Source of the DNA: Hominifimenecus microfluidus
GTDB lineage: Bacteria; Bacillota; Clostridia; Lachnospirales; Lachnospiraceae
Direction: 5' to 3'
Assembly (NCBI GenBank): GCA_020687485.1
Contig: JAJEQR010000018.1
Span: 1-64,000, forward strand
DNA length: 64,000 nt
The notes beneath the pieces were generated by a model, which had not been told where the DNA came from, made no database searches, and saw nothing but the letters and a program-made list of their open reading frames with translations. The position numbers were made by a program, and so were the translations under genes. How positions within the stretch are numbered: the stretch's first letter is position 1; the number at the start of each line of letters is the position of its first letter. Below, piece after piece: positions 58,082-64,000 of this stretch.

Positions 58082-58455
58082 AAACAACAGTATAATATAG
58101 AAAAGAGTCCTCTGATTTGAGGGCTAGGCAATTGACCAAAAAAATTTAATATGACTAATATATGACCAAAAAAGGCTGCGAATTTGGTTATTTTAGTACA
58201 GCTTGCTAAAGAAAATATTGTAATGATTTAAAGAAATACAAATCATCTTACAGACCTTTACAGCAAGAGCGAAAAAGCTCCCAACCATGAAGAGCTTGGA
58301 GAAAAAAGACCAGTAAAATCAAGGGTTTGCGCTACTAGAAACAAAGAATGACATCAATTTGACATCAAATTATTATTGTTTGGTGGACTTATATGGACTA
58401 AAAAGGTACGTTTTAGAGATTTGAACCTTTCAAAACTAAATAGTTAAATGCTATT
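58082..58455. other. Probable attachment-site region after the integrase
   Basis: No gene is found in 58082-58541. Features seen: a hairpin AGTCCTC...GAGGGCT soon after the integrase; two copies of TGACCAAAAAA about 32 bp apart (near 58135 and 58161), which look like integrase arm sites; and a short direct repeat GACATCAA-TTT-GACATCAA near 58350. The border between ICE 1 and the next element must lie here, but no end-to-end direct repeat can be set from this window, as the left end of ICE 1 is not certain. Confidence 0.45.
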
Positions 58456-58492
58456 AAAAGGACATTTTCCAAAGTAAGGAAAGTGTCCTTTT
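58456..58492 (+). terminator. Intrinsic terminator upstream of the second element
   Basis: A 15-pair stem, AAAAGGACA...TTTTCC (58456-58470) with GGAAAG...TGTCCTTTT (58478-58492), loop AAAGTAA, ending in its own T-run. It may end transcription from the integrase or attenuate the following operon. Confidence 0.7.
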
Positions 58493-58541
58493 TCTGTTGT
58501 TATGGTTGTAAAAAACAGAATTATTACAAGGAGGTTCAAAC

Positions 58542-59006
58542 ATGAACAGTACAGCGTTAGGAGCAAAAAAAGAAAACATTAACTTTATCAGTGAAGCACA
58601 TGAGAAATTCTACTATGAAAAAATTCAGAAAGTCAGAGAGGCAGATGTGTACCATAAGGCACTTTGCTATTGCATTGGAATGAACGAAGATACACGAAGA
58701 AATGTGGATAGAATTTATAATTTCAAGACTGGCTGTGTAAAACCGGAGTGCCTGCATGAAGGATGGCAGACCAGTGGAAGTGCAAAGGTTGTCAGAATGG
58801 CTTTCAATTTGTATTGCAACGGAACACCGAGCGTAGATGATGAGCAGGGCACAGAGGAGCAGGTGGATGAGTGCCGGAGATATTCAGTAGAGGATTTGTT
58901 CTGCTGTTGCTATGCACCGTATTTTTGGCAGGCAATACAGATTCGCTATCCGGAGTATGCCACATACAATAAAAATTTGTATGCAATGTTTGGAGGAAAT
59001 GATTGA
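58542..59006 (+). CDS. DUF6075-like protein
   Basis: A 154-residue protein with AAGGAGGT before ATG 58542. Sequence features are INFISEAHEKFYYEKIQKVR, HKALCYCIGMNEDTRRNVDR, YNFKTGCVKPECLHEGWQTS and a C-terminal FCCCYAPYFWQAIQIRYPEY. I associate it with DUF6075, common at the start of Lachnospiraceae and Ruminococcaceae elements before parA; function unknown. The conserved Cys/His and Trp residues suggest a small globular nucleic-acid-linked protein. It overlaps the next start by one base. Confidence 0.7.
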   Translation: MNSTALGAKKENINFISEAHEKFYYEKIQKVREADVYHKALCYCIGMNEDTRRNVDRIYNFKTGCVKPECLHEGWQTSGSAKVVRMAFNLYCNGTPSVDDEQGTEEQVDECRRYSVEDLFCCCYAPYFWQAIQIRYPEYATYNKNLYAMFGGND

Positions 59007-59179
59007 TGTTAAAGATTCGATTGATGGGAACAAAAAATGATATTACATGGTTCAAAAAAATCATGCAGAGACACCCAAAGGTAGAGGTTCTGGAAATGTC
59101 AGACCTCTACCCTAACAAGGGAACAGATAAATATTACAGATCGTATGTAGAAGTAAAAAAGAGCAATGTAAAAGAATAA
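59006..59179 (+). CDS. DUF3970-like small protein (57 aa)
   Basis: ATG 59006 overlaps the previous stop (TGATG) with GGAGG upstream. The 57-residue product (MLKIRLMGTKNDITWFKKIM, QRHPKVEVLEMSDLY, YYRSYVEVKK) fits DUF3970: one beta-alpha-beta-beta unit. Such proteins accompany DUF6075-like and ParA genes in elements of this kind. Function unknown. Confidence 0.65.
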   Translation: MLKIRLMGTKNDITWFKKIMQRHPKVEVLEMSDLYPNKGTDKYYRSYVEVKKSNVKE

Positions 59180-59204
59180 TAGTAGAATTTGGAGGAATTT
59201 CATC

Positions 59205-59987
59205 ATGTGTAAAGTTATAGTAATCGGAAACCAGAAAGGTGGAGTTGGAAAGACCACCACAACAAGTAATCTAGGTATTGGACTTGCAAAAAAGGGGAAA
59301 AAGGTGCTTCTGATAGATGCGGATGCACAGGGAAGCCTGACAGCAAGTTTAGGCTTTCAGGAGCCGGATAAACTGGATGTATCTCTTGCAACCATTATGG
59401 CGAATATCATCAATGAAGAAGATATGGAGCCGGATTATGGCATCCTAAAGCACGACGAGGGTGTAGACCTTATGCCAGGCAATATAGAGTTGTCGGGATT
59501 GGAAGTATCACTGGTAAATGTCATGAGCAGGGAGCTTGTGCTTCGGACTTATATAGAACAGCAGAAAGAAAGGTATGATTACATTCTGATTGATTGTATG
59601 CCTTCCCTTGGCATGATTACCATAAATGCCTTTGCAAGTGCCGACAGCATCCTTATTCCGGTGCAGGCAGCATATCTGCCGGTAAAAGGTCTGGAACAGC
59701 TTATAAAGACCATAGGAAAGGTAAAAAGGCAGATCAATCCAAAATTGGAGATTGAAGGTATTCTGCTTACTATGGTTGATAACAGAACGAATTATGCAAA
59801 AGACATCAGTGCATTGGTTGTGGAGAATTATGGTAGCAAGGTAAGAATATTTGAAAACAGTATTCCGATGTCGGTAAGAGCTGCGGAGATTTCTGCTGAA
59901 GGTGTCAGCATTTATGAGCATGATCCAAATGGAAAAGTAGCGAGTGCCTATCAGTCATTGACAGAGGAGGTGCTTGCAGATGAATAA
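59205..59987 (+). CDS. parA: ParA-family partition ATPase
   Basis: A 260-residue ATPase. The deviant Walker A is NQKGGVGKTTTTSNLG at residues 8-23; Walker A' is VLLIDADAQGSLTASLG and Walker B is YDYILIDCMPSLGM. Its length fits the Soj-type group without an N-terminal HTH. It makes a dynamic DNA-bound gradient for segregating the element. The ParB gene overlaps by 8 bases. In contrast to the ParM/ParR-like pair of ICE 1, this is a type I system, which supports two distinct elements. Confidence 0.92.
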   Translation: MCKVIVIGNQKGGVGKTTTTSNLGIGLAKKGKKVLLIDADAQGSLTASLGFQEPDKLDVSLATIMANIINEEDMEPDYGILKHDEGVDLMPGNIELSGLEVSLVNVMSRELVLRTYIEQQKERYDYILIDCMPSLGMITINAFASADSILIPVQAAYLPVKGLEQLIKTIGKVKRQINPKLEIEGILLTMVDNRTNYAKDISALVVENYGSKVRIFENSIPMSVRAAEISAEGVSIYEHDPNGKVASAYQSLTEEVLADE

Positions 59988-60858
59988 AACAGGAAGTGCC
60001 GCAAAGGTAAAACTGAACAGCTTCGATGATTTATTCGGAGATGGACAGCCACAAGCAGGAACAGAACAGGTACAGGAAATTGCATTATCAGAACTGCATG
60101 AGTTCAAAGGTCACCCATTTAAGGTACTGGACGATGAAAAGATGCAGGAGACGGTGGAGAGTGTCAGAGAGCATGGCGTGCTGATGCCGGGTATTGCAAG
60201 ACCAAGAGCTGAGGGCGGCTATGAAATTATTGCAGGACACCGAAGGAGACATGCGTGTGAGCTTGTAGGACTTGATACAATGCCGATGTTTATTCGTAAT
60301 TATACGGACGATGAAGCCACGATTATCATGGTGGACAGCAATATTCAAAGAGAAGATATTCTTCCAAGCGAAAAAGCGAAGGCATATCGCATGAAATACG
60401 AAGCCATGAAGCATCAGGGAAGCAGAGCAGGTGGACTTACGCTGGACGAACTGGGAGGAGCTGCAGGAGAGAGTGCAAAAACTGTTCAAAGATATATATG
60501 GATTTCACGATTATCGGAACCGTTGCTTGATATGGTGGATTCGGGGAAAATAGGCATTATGCAGGCGGTGGACATCTCGTTTTTATCAGAGGATGCACAG
60601 CAATGGGTATTGGTTGCCATACAGGACACCAATGCTGTCATAACCAAACAGCAGAGTGCCATGCTGAAGGAAAGTGACAAAAAAGGAGAGTTGACCTTTC
60701 CAATGGTGCGTATGCTTCTGGAGAAAGAAAAGCCAGTAGAGCGTAAGGTTGTTATAAAAACAGAACGCATTAACAGTTATTTCCCGGATACATACAGCAC
60801 AGATGATATAGAAAAAATAATATTTCAGCTATTAGATAACTGGAAAAATACGCAGTAG
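59980..60858 (+). CDS. parB: ParB-like partition protein
   Basis: A 292-residue protein. ATG 59980 has GAGGAGG nine bases upstream and overlaps the parA stop. The ParB/Spo0J nuclease-like domain is shown by IALSELHEFKGHPFKVLDDE, HGVLMPGIARPR, YEIIAGHRRRHACEL and IIMVDSNIQREDILPSEKA. The HTH follows (LGGAAGESAKTVQRYIWISR). The C-terminal 90 residues are shorter than in chromosomal ParB. It binds parS-like sites, which I did not find in this stretch. Confidence 0.9.
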   Translation: MNKTGSAAKVKLNSFDDLFGDGQPQAGTEQVQEIALSELHEFKGHPFKVLDDEKMQETVESVREHGVLMPGIARPRAEGGYEIIAGHRRRHACELVGLDTMPMFIRNYTDDEATIIMVDSNIQREDILPSEKAKAYRMKYEAMKHQGSRAGGLTLDELGGAAGESAKTVQRYIWISRLSEPLLDMVDSGKIGIMQAVDISFLSEDAQQWVLVAIQDTNAVITKQQSAMLKESDKKGELTFPMVRMLLEKEKPVERKVVIKTERINSYFPDTYSTDDIEKIIFQLLDNWKNTQ

Positions 60859-60874
60859 GAAGGAGGAGACGAGA

Positions 60875-61963
60875 ATGGGAGAAATTTTGCAGCTAGACTA
60901 TTATTACGGAATAGAAGCGGAACAGTTCTCATTCTATCGTGTTCCACGCCTGCTGATAAAGGACGAGCGTTATAGGGGACTTAGCAGTGATGCTAAGCTC
61001 CTCTATGGCTTAATGCTTGATAGAATGTCTCTTTCTATGAAGAATGGTTGGCTGGATGATAAGAACAGGGCATATATTATTTATACGATAGACAATATCA
61101 TGGATGACTTGGGTTGTTCCAAGCCTACATGCATAAAAATCATAAAGGAACTGGATTCGGATTCTGGAATTGGTCTGATTGAGAAAGTACGCAGAGGATT
61201 AGGAAAGCCGGATATTATTTATGTGAAAAACTTTTCGACAATAGCAGAAACACAAGAGGAAAAAAAGCCTGAAAATGCTGATAAATCTACAGAAGTAAAA
61301 AATCTTTACTTCAAGAAGGAAAAGGATTTTACTTCTGCAAGTAAAGAAACTGAACTTCAGGAGGTAAAAAAATCTGACTTTAAGAAGGAAAAGAATTTTA
61401 CCTCTGGAAGTAAAGAAACTGAACTTCAAGAGGTAAAAGAATTTGCCCCTAATTATACTAACTATAATCAGACTTATATGAATCAAACTAATTATAACCA
61501 TACTGAGGAGAGTTATAACAATCCTATCAATCAATCTGCAACAGAAAAGCCACAAGATGATGTGATTGATTCGATGGATGATGCACAGGCATACATAGAA
61601 CTGATTAAAGAAAATATCAATTATGATCATCACATGAAGTATGATGGTTATGGTGAAAAAGAACTTTATGACGAATTATTTGGGATAATCTGCGAAGTAG
61701 TGTGCGTAAAGAGAAAATCAATCCGAGTTGCAGGTGAGGATTATCCGTATGAGCTTGTAAAATCCAGATTCTTGAAACTGAACAGCAGTCATCTGGAATA
61801 TGTGATTGGTTGCATGAAAGAGACAACGACAAAGATTACAAATATCAAAGCGTATATGATAACAGCACTTTATAATGCACCAACTACGATAAATCATTTC
61901 TATCAGCAGGAAGTGCAGCATGATATGTATGGAGGTGGATGGCATGAAAAGGGTATTATTTAA
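60875..61963 (+). CDS. RepA-N type replication initiator (with DUF6017-like C-terminus)
   Basis: A 362-residue protein. The RepA-N domain covers about residues 1-120 (FYRVPRLLIKDERYRGLSSD, AKLLYGLMLDRMSLSMKNGW, IYTIDNIMDDLGCSKPTCI). A low-complexity linker (residues about 130-235) holds near-repeats FKKEKDFTSASKETELQEVK and FKKEKNFTSGSKETELQEVK, followed by an Asn/Thr/Tyr-rich part. The C-terminus (about 240-362) matches DUF6017 (YELVKSRFLKLNSSHLEYVI). It would start replication of the excised element. GGAGGAGA precedes ATG 60875. Confidence 0.85.
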   Translation: MGEILQLDYYYGIEAEQFSFYRVPRLLIKDERYRGLSSDAKLLYGLMLDRMSLSMKNGWLDDKNRAYIIYTIDNIMDDLGCSKPTCIKIIKELDSDSGIGLIEKVRRGLGKPDIIYVKNFSTIAETQEEKKPENADKSTEVKNLYFKKEKDFTSASKETELQEVKKSDFKKEKNFTSGSKETELQEVKEFAPNYTNYNQTYMNQTNYNHTEESYNNPINQSATEKPQDDVIDSMDDAQAYIELIKENINYDHHMKYDGYGEKELYDELFGIICEVVCVKRKSIRVAGEDYPYELVKSRFLKLNSSHLEYVIGCMKETTTKITNIKAYMITALYNAPTTINHFYQQEVQHDMYGGGWHEKGII

Positions 61964-62270
61964 GGTGATTTTGCCGCTGGCATTTGTTGCAGTATGGCTG
62001 AATATGTGTTACTGGATATGTCTGGGAGAGAACGGAGTAAACTGGTTTCAATTCTGGATTATGAGTGGATTTCCATTCGGCATACAAAAGATGCTCGTAC
62101 TGCTGATACCTCGCAATTTTGGAATTGCAGGGAGCATTGGAGTGTTGGCACTTGACGCAGTCATAGGCGGCATGATCGGAGTGATTGTCCTTGCAATAAA
62201 AATTATTGCAATCATTAGGGAAGTAATCAATATCATAATGGAACTTGCAGGAAAGAGAATTTCTTGCTGA
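61944..62270 (+). CDS. Small polytopic membrane protein (DUF6050-like)
   Basis: A 108-residue protein. ATG 61944 follows GGAGGTGG and overlaps the initiator gene's end by 20 bases. Three hydrophobic helices are seen (VLFKVILPLAFVAVWLNMCY; GSIGVLALDAVIGGMIGVI; VLAIKIIAIIREVINIIM), with the segment FWIMSGFPFGIQKMLVL. This fits DUF6050, common after RepA in such elements. Role unknown. Confidence 0.65.
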   Translation: MKRVLFKVILPLAFVAVWLNMCYWICLGENGVNWFQFWIMSGFPFGIQKMLVLLIPRNFGIAGSIGVLALDAVIGGMIGVIVLAIKIIAIIREVINIIMELAGKRISC

Positions 62271-62317
62271 ACAGGAGCAGGTATGAAATGAAAGTTTTTA
62301 TACCTGCTTATTTTATA

Positions 62318-62350
62318 ACTTCTGGTCACAGCGTCCAGAAGTGGAAAGGA
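62318..62350 (+). promoter_or_regulatory. Hairpin joined to ribosome site, copy 1
   Basis: ACTTCTGG (62318-62325) and CCAGAAGT (62335-62342) pair around loop TCACAGCGT. The ribosome site GGAAAGGA follows with no gap, and ATG 62357 is six bases on. The same 33-bp block, with one loop change, recurs at 63571-63603. Confidence 0.65.
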
Positions 62351-62356
62351 ACTGAT

Positions 62357-63034
62357 ATGGAATCAATGAGAGACACCAAGCGTATCATGGAGCGTGAAAT
62401 CAAAAAAGGAAGCACACCATTATCTTTTGAACAAATGGAGATTGATACAAATAATTATCAAGAGATTACTTCTGTGGAGAAGCTGACACAGGTTTTGCAG
62501 TACCTTCACAGGGTAGGCAATTACAAGTCTTTAGCGGGAAAAACGGTGATCAATAATGTTTACACTTTTATGCGTGGAAGGACACCTGATTTTACCAGAG
62601 CAAGAAGTATATTTGACCGGGAAAAGATATATCATCAGATGCTCCGGCAGGAAAGGAAGATGAAGCCTACTTATGAGGGAGACTGCTATATCGAAACAGC
62701 AAAGTGCTATTTTTCATTGCCGGAGGAATGGGAAAAGCATAAAATGATATATCTGAATAATGATGCGTATGGTTTTATCCTGTCGAATAAGTATATCTTG
62801 GGATTGTATAAGTATTGCAGGGAAGCAAGGCGGGATATTGCAATGGAAGCTCATGAAATACCGGAGAATACAAATACTGTTGTTCAACGGCTGATAAACA
62901 TGGAAAATCTGGAAGTGTTATCACATTGTCTGCTGCTCGATGATGTATGGATAGAAGATAATCTGATCGGTGCAAAGATGTACACGATTTTCAAGTTAGG
63001 AATTTCTTCTCAAAGCACAGCTTTTCTGCTATAA
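62357..63034 (+). CDS. Unrecognised protein with hairpin leader
   Basis: A 225-residue soluble protein. ATG 62357 stands right after the hairpin and GGAAAGGA; an open extension to 62264 reads through the hairpin and is rejected. The N-terminus is charged (RDTKRIMEREIKKGSTPLS). The rest is helical with many aromatic and basic residues (VGNYKSLAGKTVINNVYTFM, LPEEWEKHKMIYLNNDAYGF, ILSNKYILGLYKYCREARRD). No family recognised. It lies between the initiator and the tRNA-binding-domain gene. Confidence 0.6.
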   Translation: MESMRDTKRIMEREIKKGSTPLSFEQMEIDTNNYQEITSVEKLTQVLQYLHRVGNYKSLAGKTVINNVYTFMRGRTPDFTRARSIFDREKIYHQMLRQERKMKPTYEGDCYIETAKCYFSLPEEWEKHKMIYLNNDAYGFILSNKYILGLYKYCREARRDIAMEAHEIPENTNTVVQRLINMENLEVLSHCLLLDDVWIEDNLIGAKMYTIFKLGISSQSTAFLL

Positions 63035-63069
63035 TGGGCATTAGCTTATTATGTCTGGAGGAAATGAAT

Positions 63070-63489
63070 ATGTGCGATGAAAATATGAATTTAGAAGAAC
63101 AGGTTACTGAGCCTGTTGAGCCAAAGGTGGAAACAGAACCATTATTTGAGGAAATGGTGGATTTTGATACATTCAGCAAGTCAGATTTCCGTGTTGTAAA
63201 AGTAAAAGAATGTAGTGCTGTGAAGAAAAGCAAAAAGCTGTTACATTTTGTTTTAGATGATGGCACAGGAACAGACAGAATTATTCTCTCTGGAATCCAT
63301 GCATATTATGAACCGGAGGAACTGGTCGGAAAGACATTACTTGCAATTACAAATTTACCACCTAGAAGTATGATGGGAATTGATTCCTGTGGTATGCTTT
63401 TATCCGCTGTTCATACAGTAAATGGAGAGGAAAAGCTTAATTTAGTTATGCTGGATGATGCAATTCCGGCAGGTGCAAAGCTCTACTAA
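63070..63489 (+). CDS. Stand-alone tRNA-binding-domain protein, second copy
   Basis: A 139-residue protein. ATG 63070 has GGAGG eight bases upstream; ATG 63064 is also possible. The acidic lead differs from the ICE 1 copy, but from EPLFEE to the end (AGAKLY) 100 of 117 positions are identical to the product of 49966-50388, by my count. The OB-fold motifs (KSDFRVVKVKECSAV, SKKLLHFVLDDG, NLPPRSMMGIDSCGMLLSA) are intact. Two elements of different backbone carry it, so it is likely a useful accessory gene, or one copied from a chromosomal gene. Confidence 0.85.
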   Translation: MCDENMNLEEQVTEPVEPKVETEPLFEEMVDFDTFSKSDFRVVKVKECSAVKKSKKLLHFVLDDGTGTDRIILSGIHAYYEPEELVGKTLLAITNLPPRSMMGIDSCGMLLSAVHTVNGEEKLNLVMLDDAIPAGAKLY

Positions 63490-63570
63490 TCAAAAAGAAT
63501 ATAGAAAAATATACAGCGTTAAGGCAGATATGAGATCGAAAGATTTTGTATCTGTTTTTTTATTGCAACA

Positions 63571-63603
63571 ACTTCTGGTCACGGCGTCCAGAAGTGGAAA
63601 GGA
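63571..63603 (+). promoter_or_regulatory. Hairpin joined to ribosome site, copy 2
   Basis: ACTTCTGG (63571-63578) and CCAGAAGT (63588-63595) pair around loop TCACGGCGT, followed by GGAAAGGA and ATG 63611. Only one loop base differs from copy 1 at 62318-62350. A T-run (TTTTTTTATT) lies just upstream of it. Confidence 0.65.
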
Positions 63604-63610
63604 AAAGGAA

Positions 63611-63799
63611 ATGAACAGAAAAGATGTGAAGAAATTATTGCTTGCTGTTATTGCTGTGGTAATTGTGGCAAAAATAGCAAGAGACATTATGAAAGCGAGA
63701 AAGCAGAAAGAAAATATTCCTGCTGATATATTCGAGGATTTTTATGAGGAAGAAATGAACTGGTGGGATAAAGACCTTGAGGAAGGGGAGGAGCAGTAA
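63611..63799 (+). CDS. Small single-pass membrane protein (62 aa)
   Basis: ATG 63611 follows the hairpin and AAAGGAAA. Residues 8-24 are a membrane helix (LLLAVIAVVIVAKIARD) and the outer or cytoplasmic tail is acidic with WWDKDLEEGEEQ at the end. No family recognised. Shared leader structure with the 62357 gene suggests common control. Confidence 0.55.
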   Translation: MNRKDVKKLLLAVIAVVIVAKIARDIMKARKQKENIPADIFEDFYEEEMNWWDKDLEEGEEQ

Positions 63800-63880
63800 G
63801 TATGGCAATGAAAACACAGCTTCACAGGCTGTTGGTTCCACCCTAAATCAAGTTGGTGCAGATAAGGAAGGAGGTACACC

Positions 63881-64000
63881 GTGCAGGAGGAAACAACACA
63901 GAAAACCATTGCTCTTGCAATCAAGACTTCCAAGCTGACCGCAAGCGTTTTGCAGAAGGCGATGAAGATGTATCTGGAACACCAGAAGCATAAGGAGCCT
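63881..64000 (+). CDS. PcfB-like protein, N-terminal part (cut by window end)
   Basis: GTG 63881 follows AAGGAGGT by seven bases. The 40 residues present (MQEETTQKTIALAIKTSKLT, ASVLQKAMKMYLEHQKH) match the typical start of the usual short PcfB/DUF3801 proteins. The coupling protein VirD4 is expected next. It differs from the long PcfB-like protein at 16922, so the second element has its own transfer genes. The 80 bp before it hold only a possible 14-codon leader (63802-63846). Confidence 0.75.
   Translation, partial: MQEETTQKTIALAIKTSKLTASVLQKAMKMYLEHQKHKEP

Noticed and set aside
58405-58440. tRNA on the minus strand (GGTTCAAATC motif)
   Set aside because: The T-arm-like motif is not flanked by a pairing stem, and no anticodon arm or acceptor stem can be drawn.
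62264-62356. 31-codon extension of the 62357 gene
   Set aside because: It includes the repeated hairpin and its ribosome site, which is a leader element shared with another gene.

Overview
The window is about 64 kb of Bacillota DNA, most likely from a gut Lachnospiraceae bacterium. The evidence is an AT-leaning coding style with strong AGGAGG-type ribosome sites, C. difficile CTn/Tn1549-type transfer proteins, Cna-B adhesins with LPXTG-type anchors, and DUF6462-type element proteins. It is almost entirely mobile DNA: a near-complete integrative conjugative element (ICE) with a foreign cargo island inside it, followed by the start of a second, different conjugative element.

Region 1 (1-39.04 kb) is the conjugation backbone of ICE 1. 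It opens with DUF6462-like genes (1-884) and a gene-poor stretch with a pseudoknot-like fold (885-1418). Next come a ParM/ParR-like segregation pair (1819-3239), a lipoprotein, and a very large thioester-domain/multi-Cna-B surface adhesin ending in LPQTG (4535-9913). Then come DUF5688, RadC-like and Toprim proteins and a 32-bp-period hairpin array (12634-12844). After these lie MobC and a relaxase (13533-15294), a PcfB-like protein, a VirD4 coupling ATPase, a Maff2 pilin-like protein, VirB6, PrgI, VirB4 and an NlpC/P60 hydrolase. The region ends with a 2,546-residue methylase/SNF2 helicase carrying an out-of-frame TnpV gene inside it, a sortase that could anchor the adhesin, and a double-SpoVG protein.

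Region 2 (about 39.04-49.2 kb) is a GC-richer island with different codon use. It encodes a small HTH protein, an ECF-like sigma factor, two paralogous two-TM proteins (anti-sigma-like by position), a polytopic protein, a PrsW-type intramembrane protease, a 1,746-residue repeat-rich surface protein with an SPKTG anchor, a class B sortase, and a broken WYL regulator. This looks like a self-contained sigma/anti-sigma/protease circuit controlling a sortase-anchored surface protein. At the right edge the frameshifted WYL gene abuts the tail of a macro-domain gene, which marks an old recombination joint.

Region 3 (49.4-58.1 kb) is the regulatory and integration module of ICE 1: an alpha-CTD-like protein, a stand-alone tRNA-binding-domain protein, an S24/LexA-like repressor divergent from a Y-family polymerase, a LexA DNA-binding domain without a protease, XRE regulators, and two resolvase-fold proteins lacking catalytic arginines. 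It ends with a MazF toxin, DUF6462, a ribbon-helix-helix protein under a promoter with a palindrome in its spacer, and a tyrosine integrase. The 460 bp after the integrase is the likely attachment-site junction.

Region 4 (58.5-64 kb) starts another element: DUF6075-like and DUF3970-like proteins, ParA, ParB, a RepA-N initiator, a membrane protein, an unknown protein, a second tRNA-binding-domain protein (100 of 117 aligned residues identical to the first), and the start of a PcfB gene cut by the window edge. Two genes here share the same hairpin directly in front of their ribosome-binding sites.
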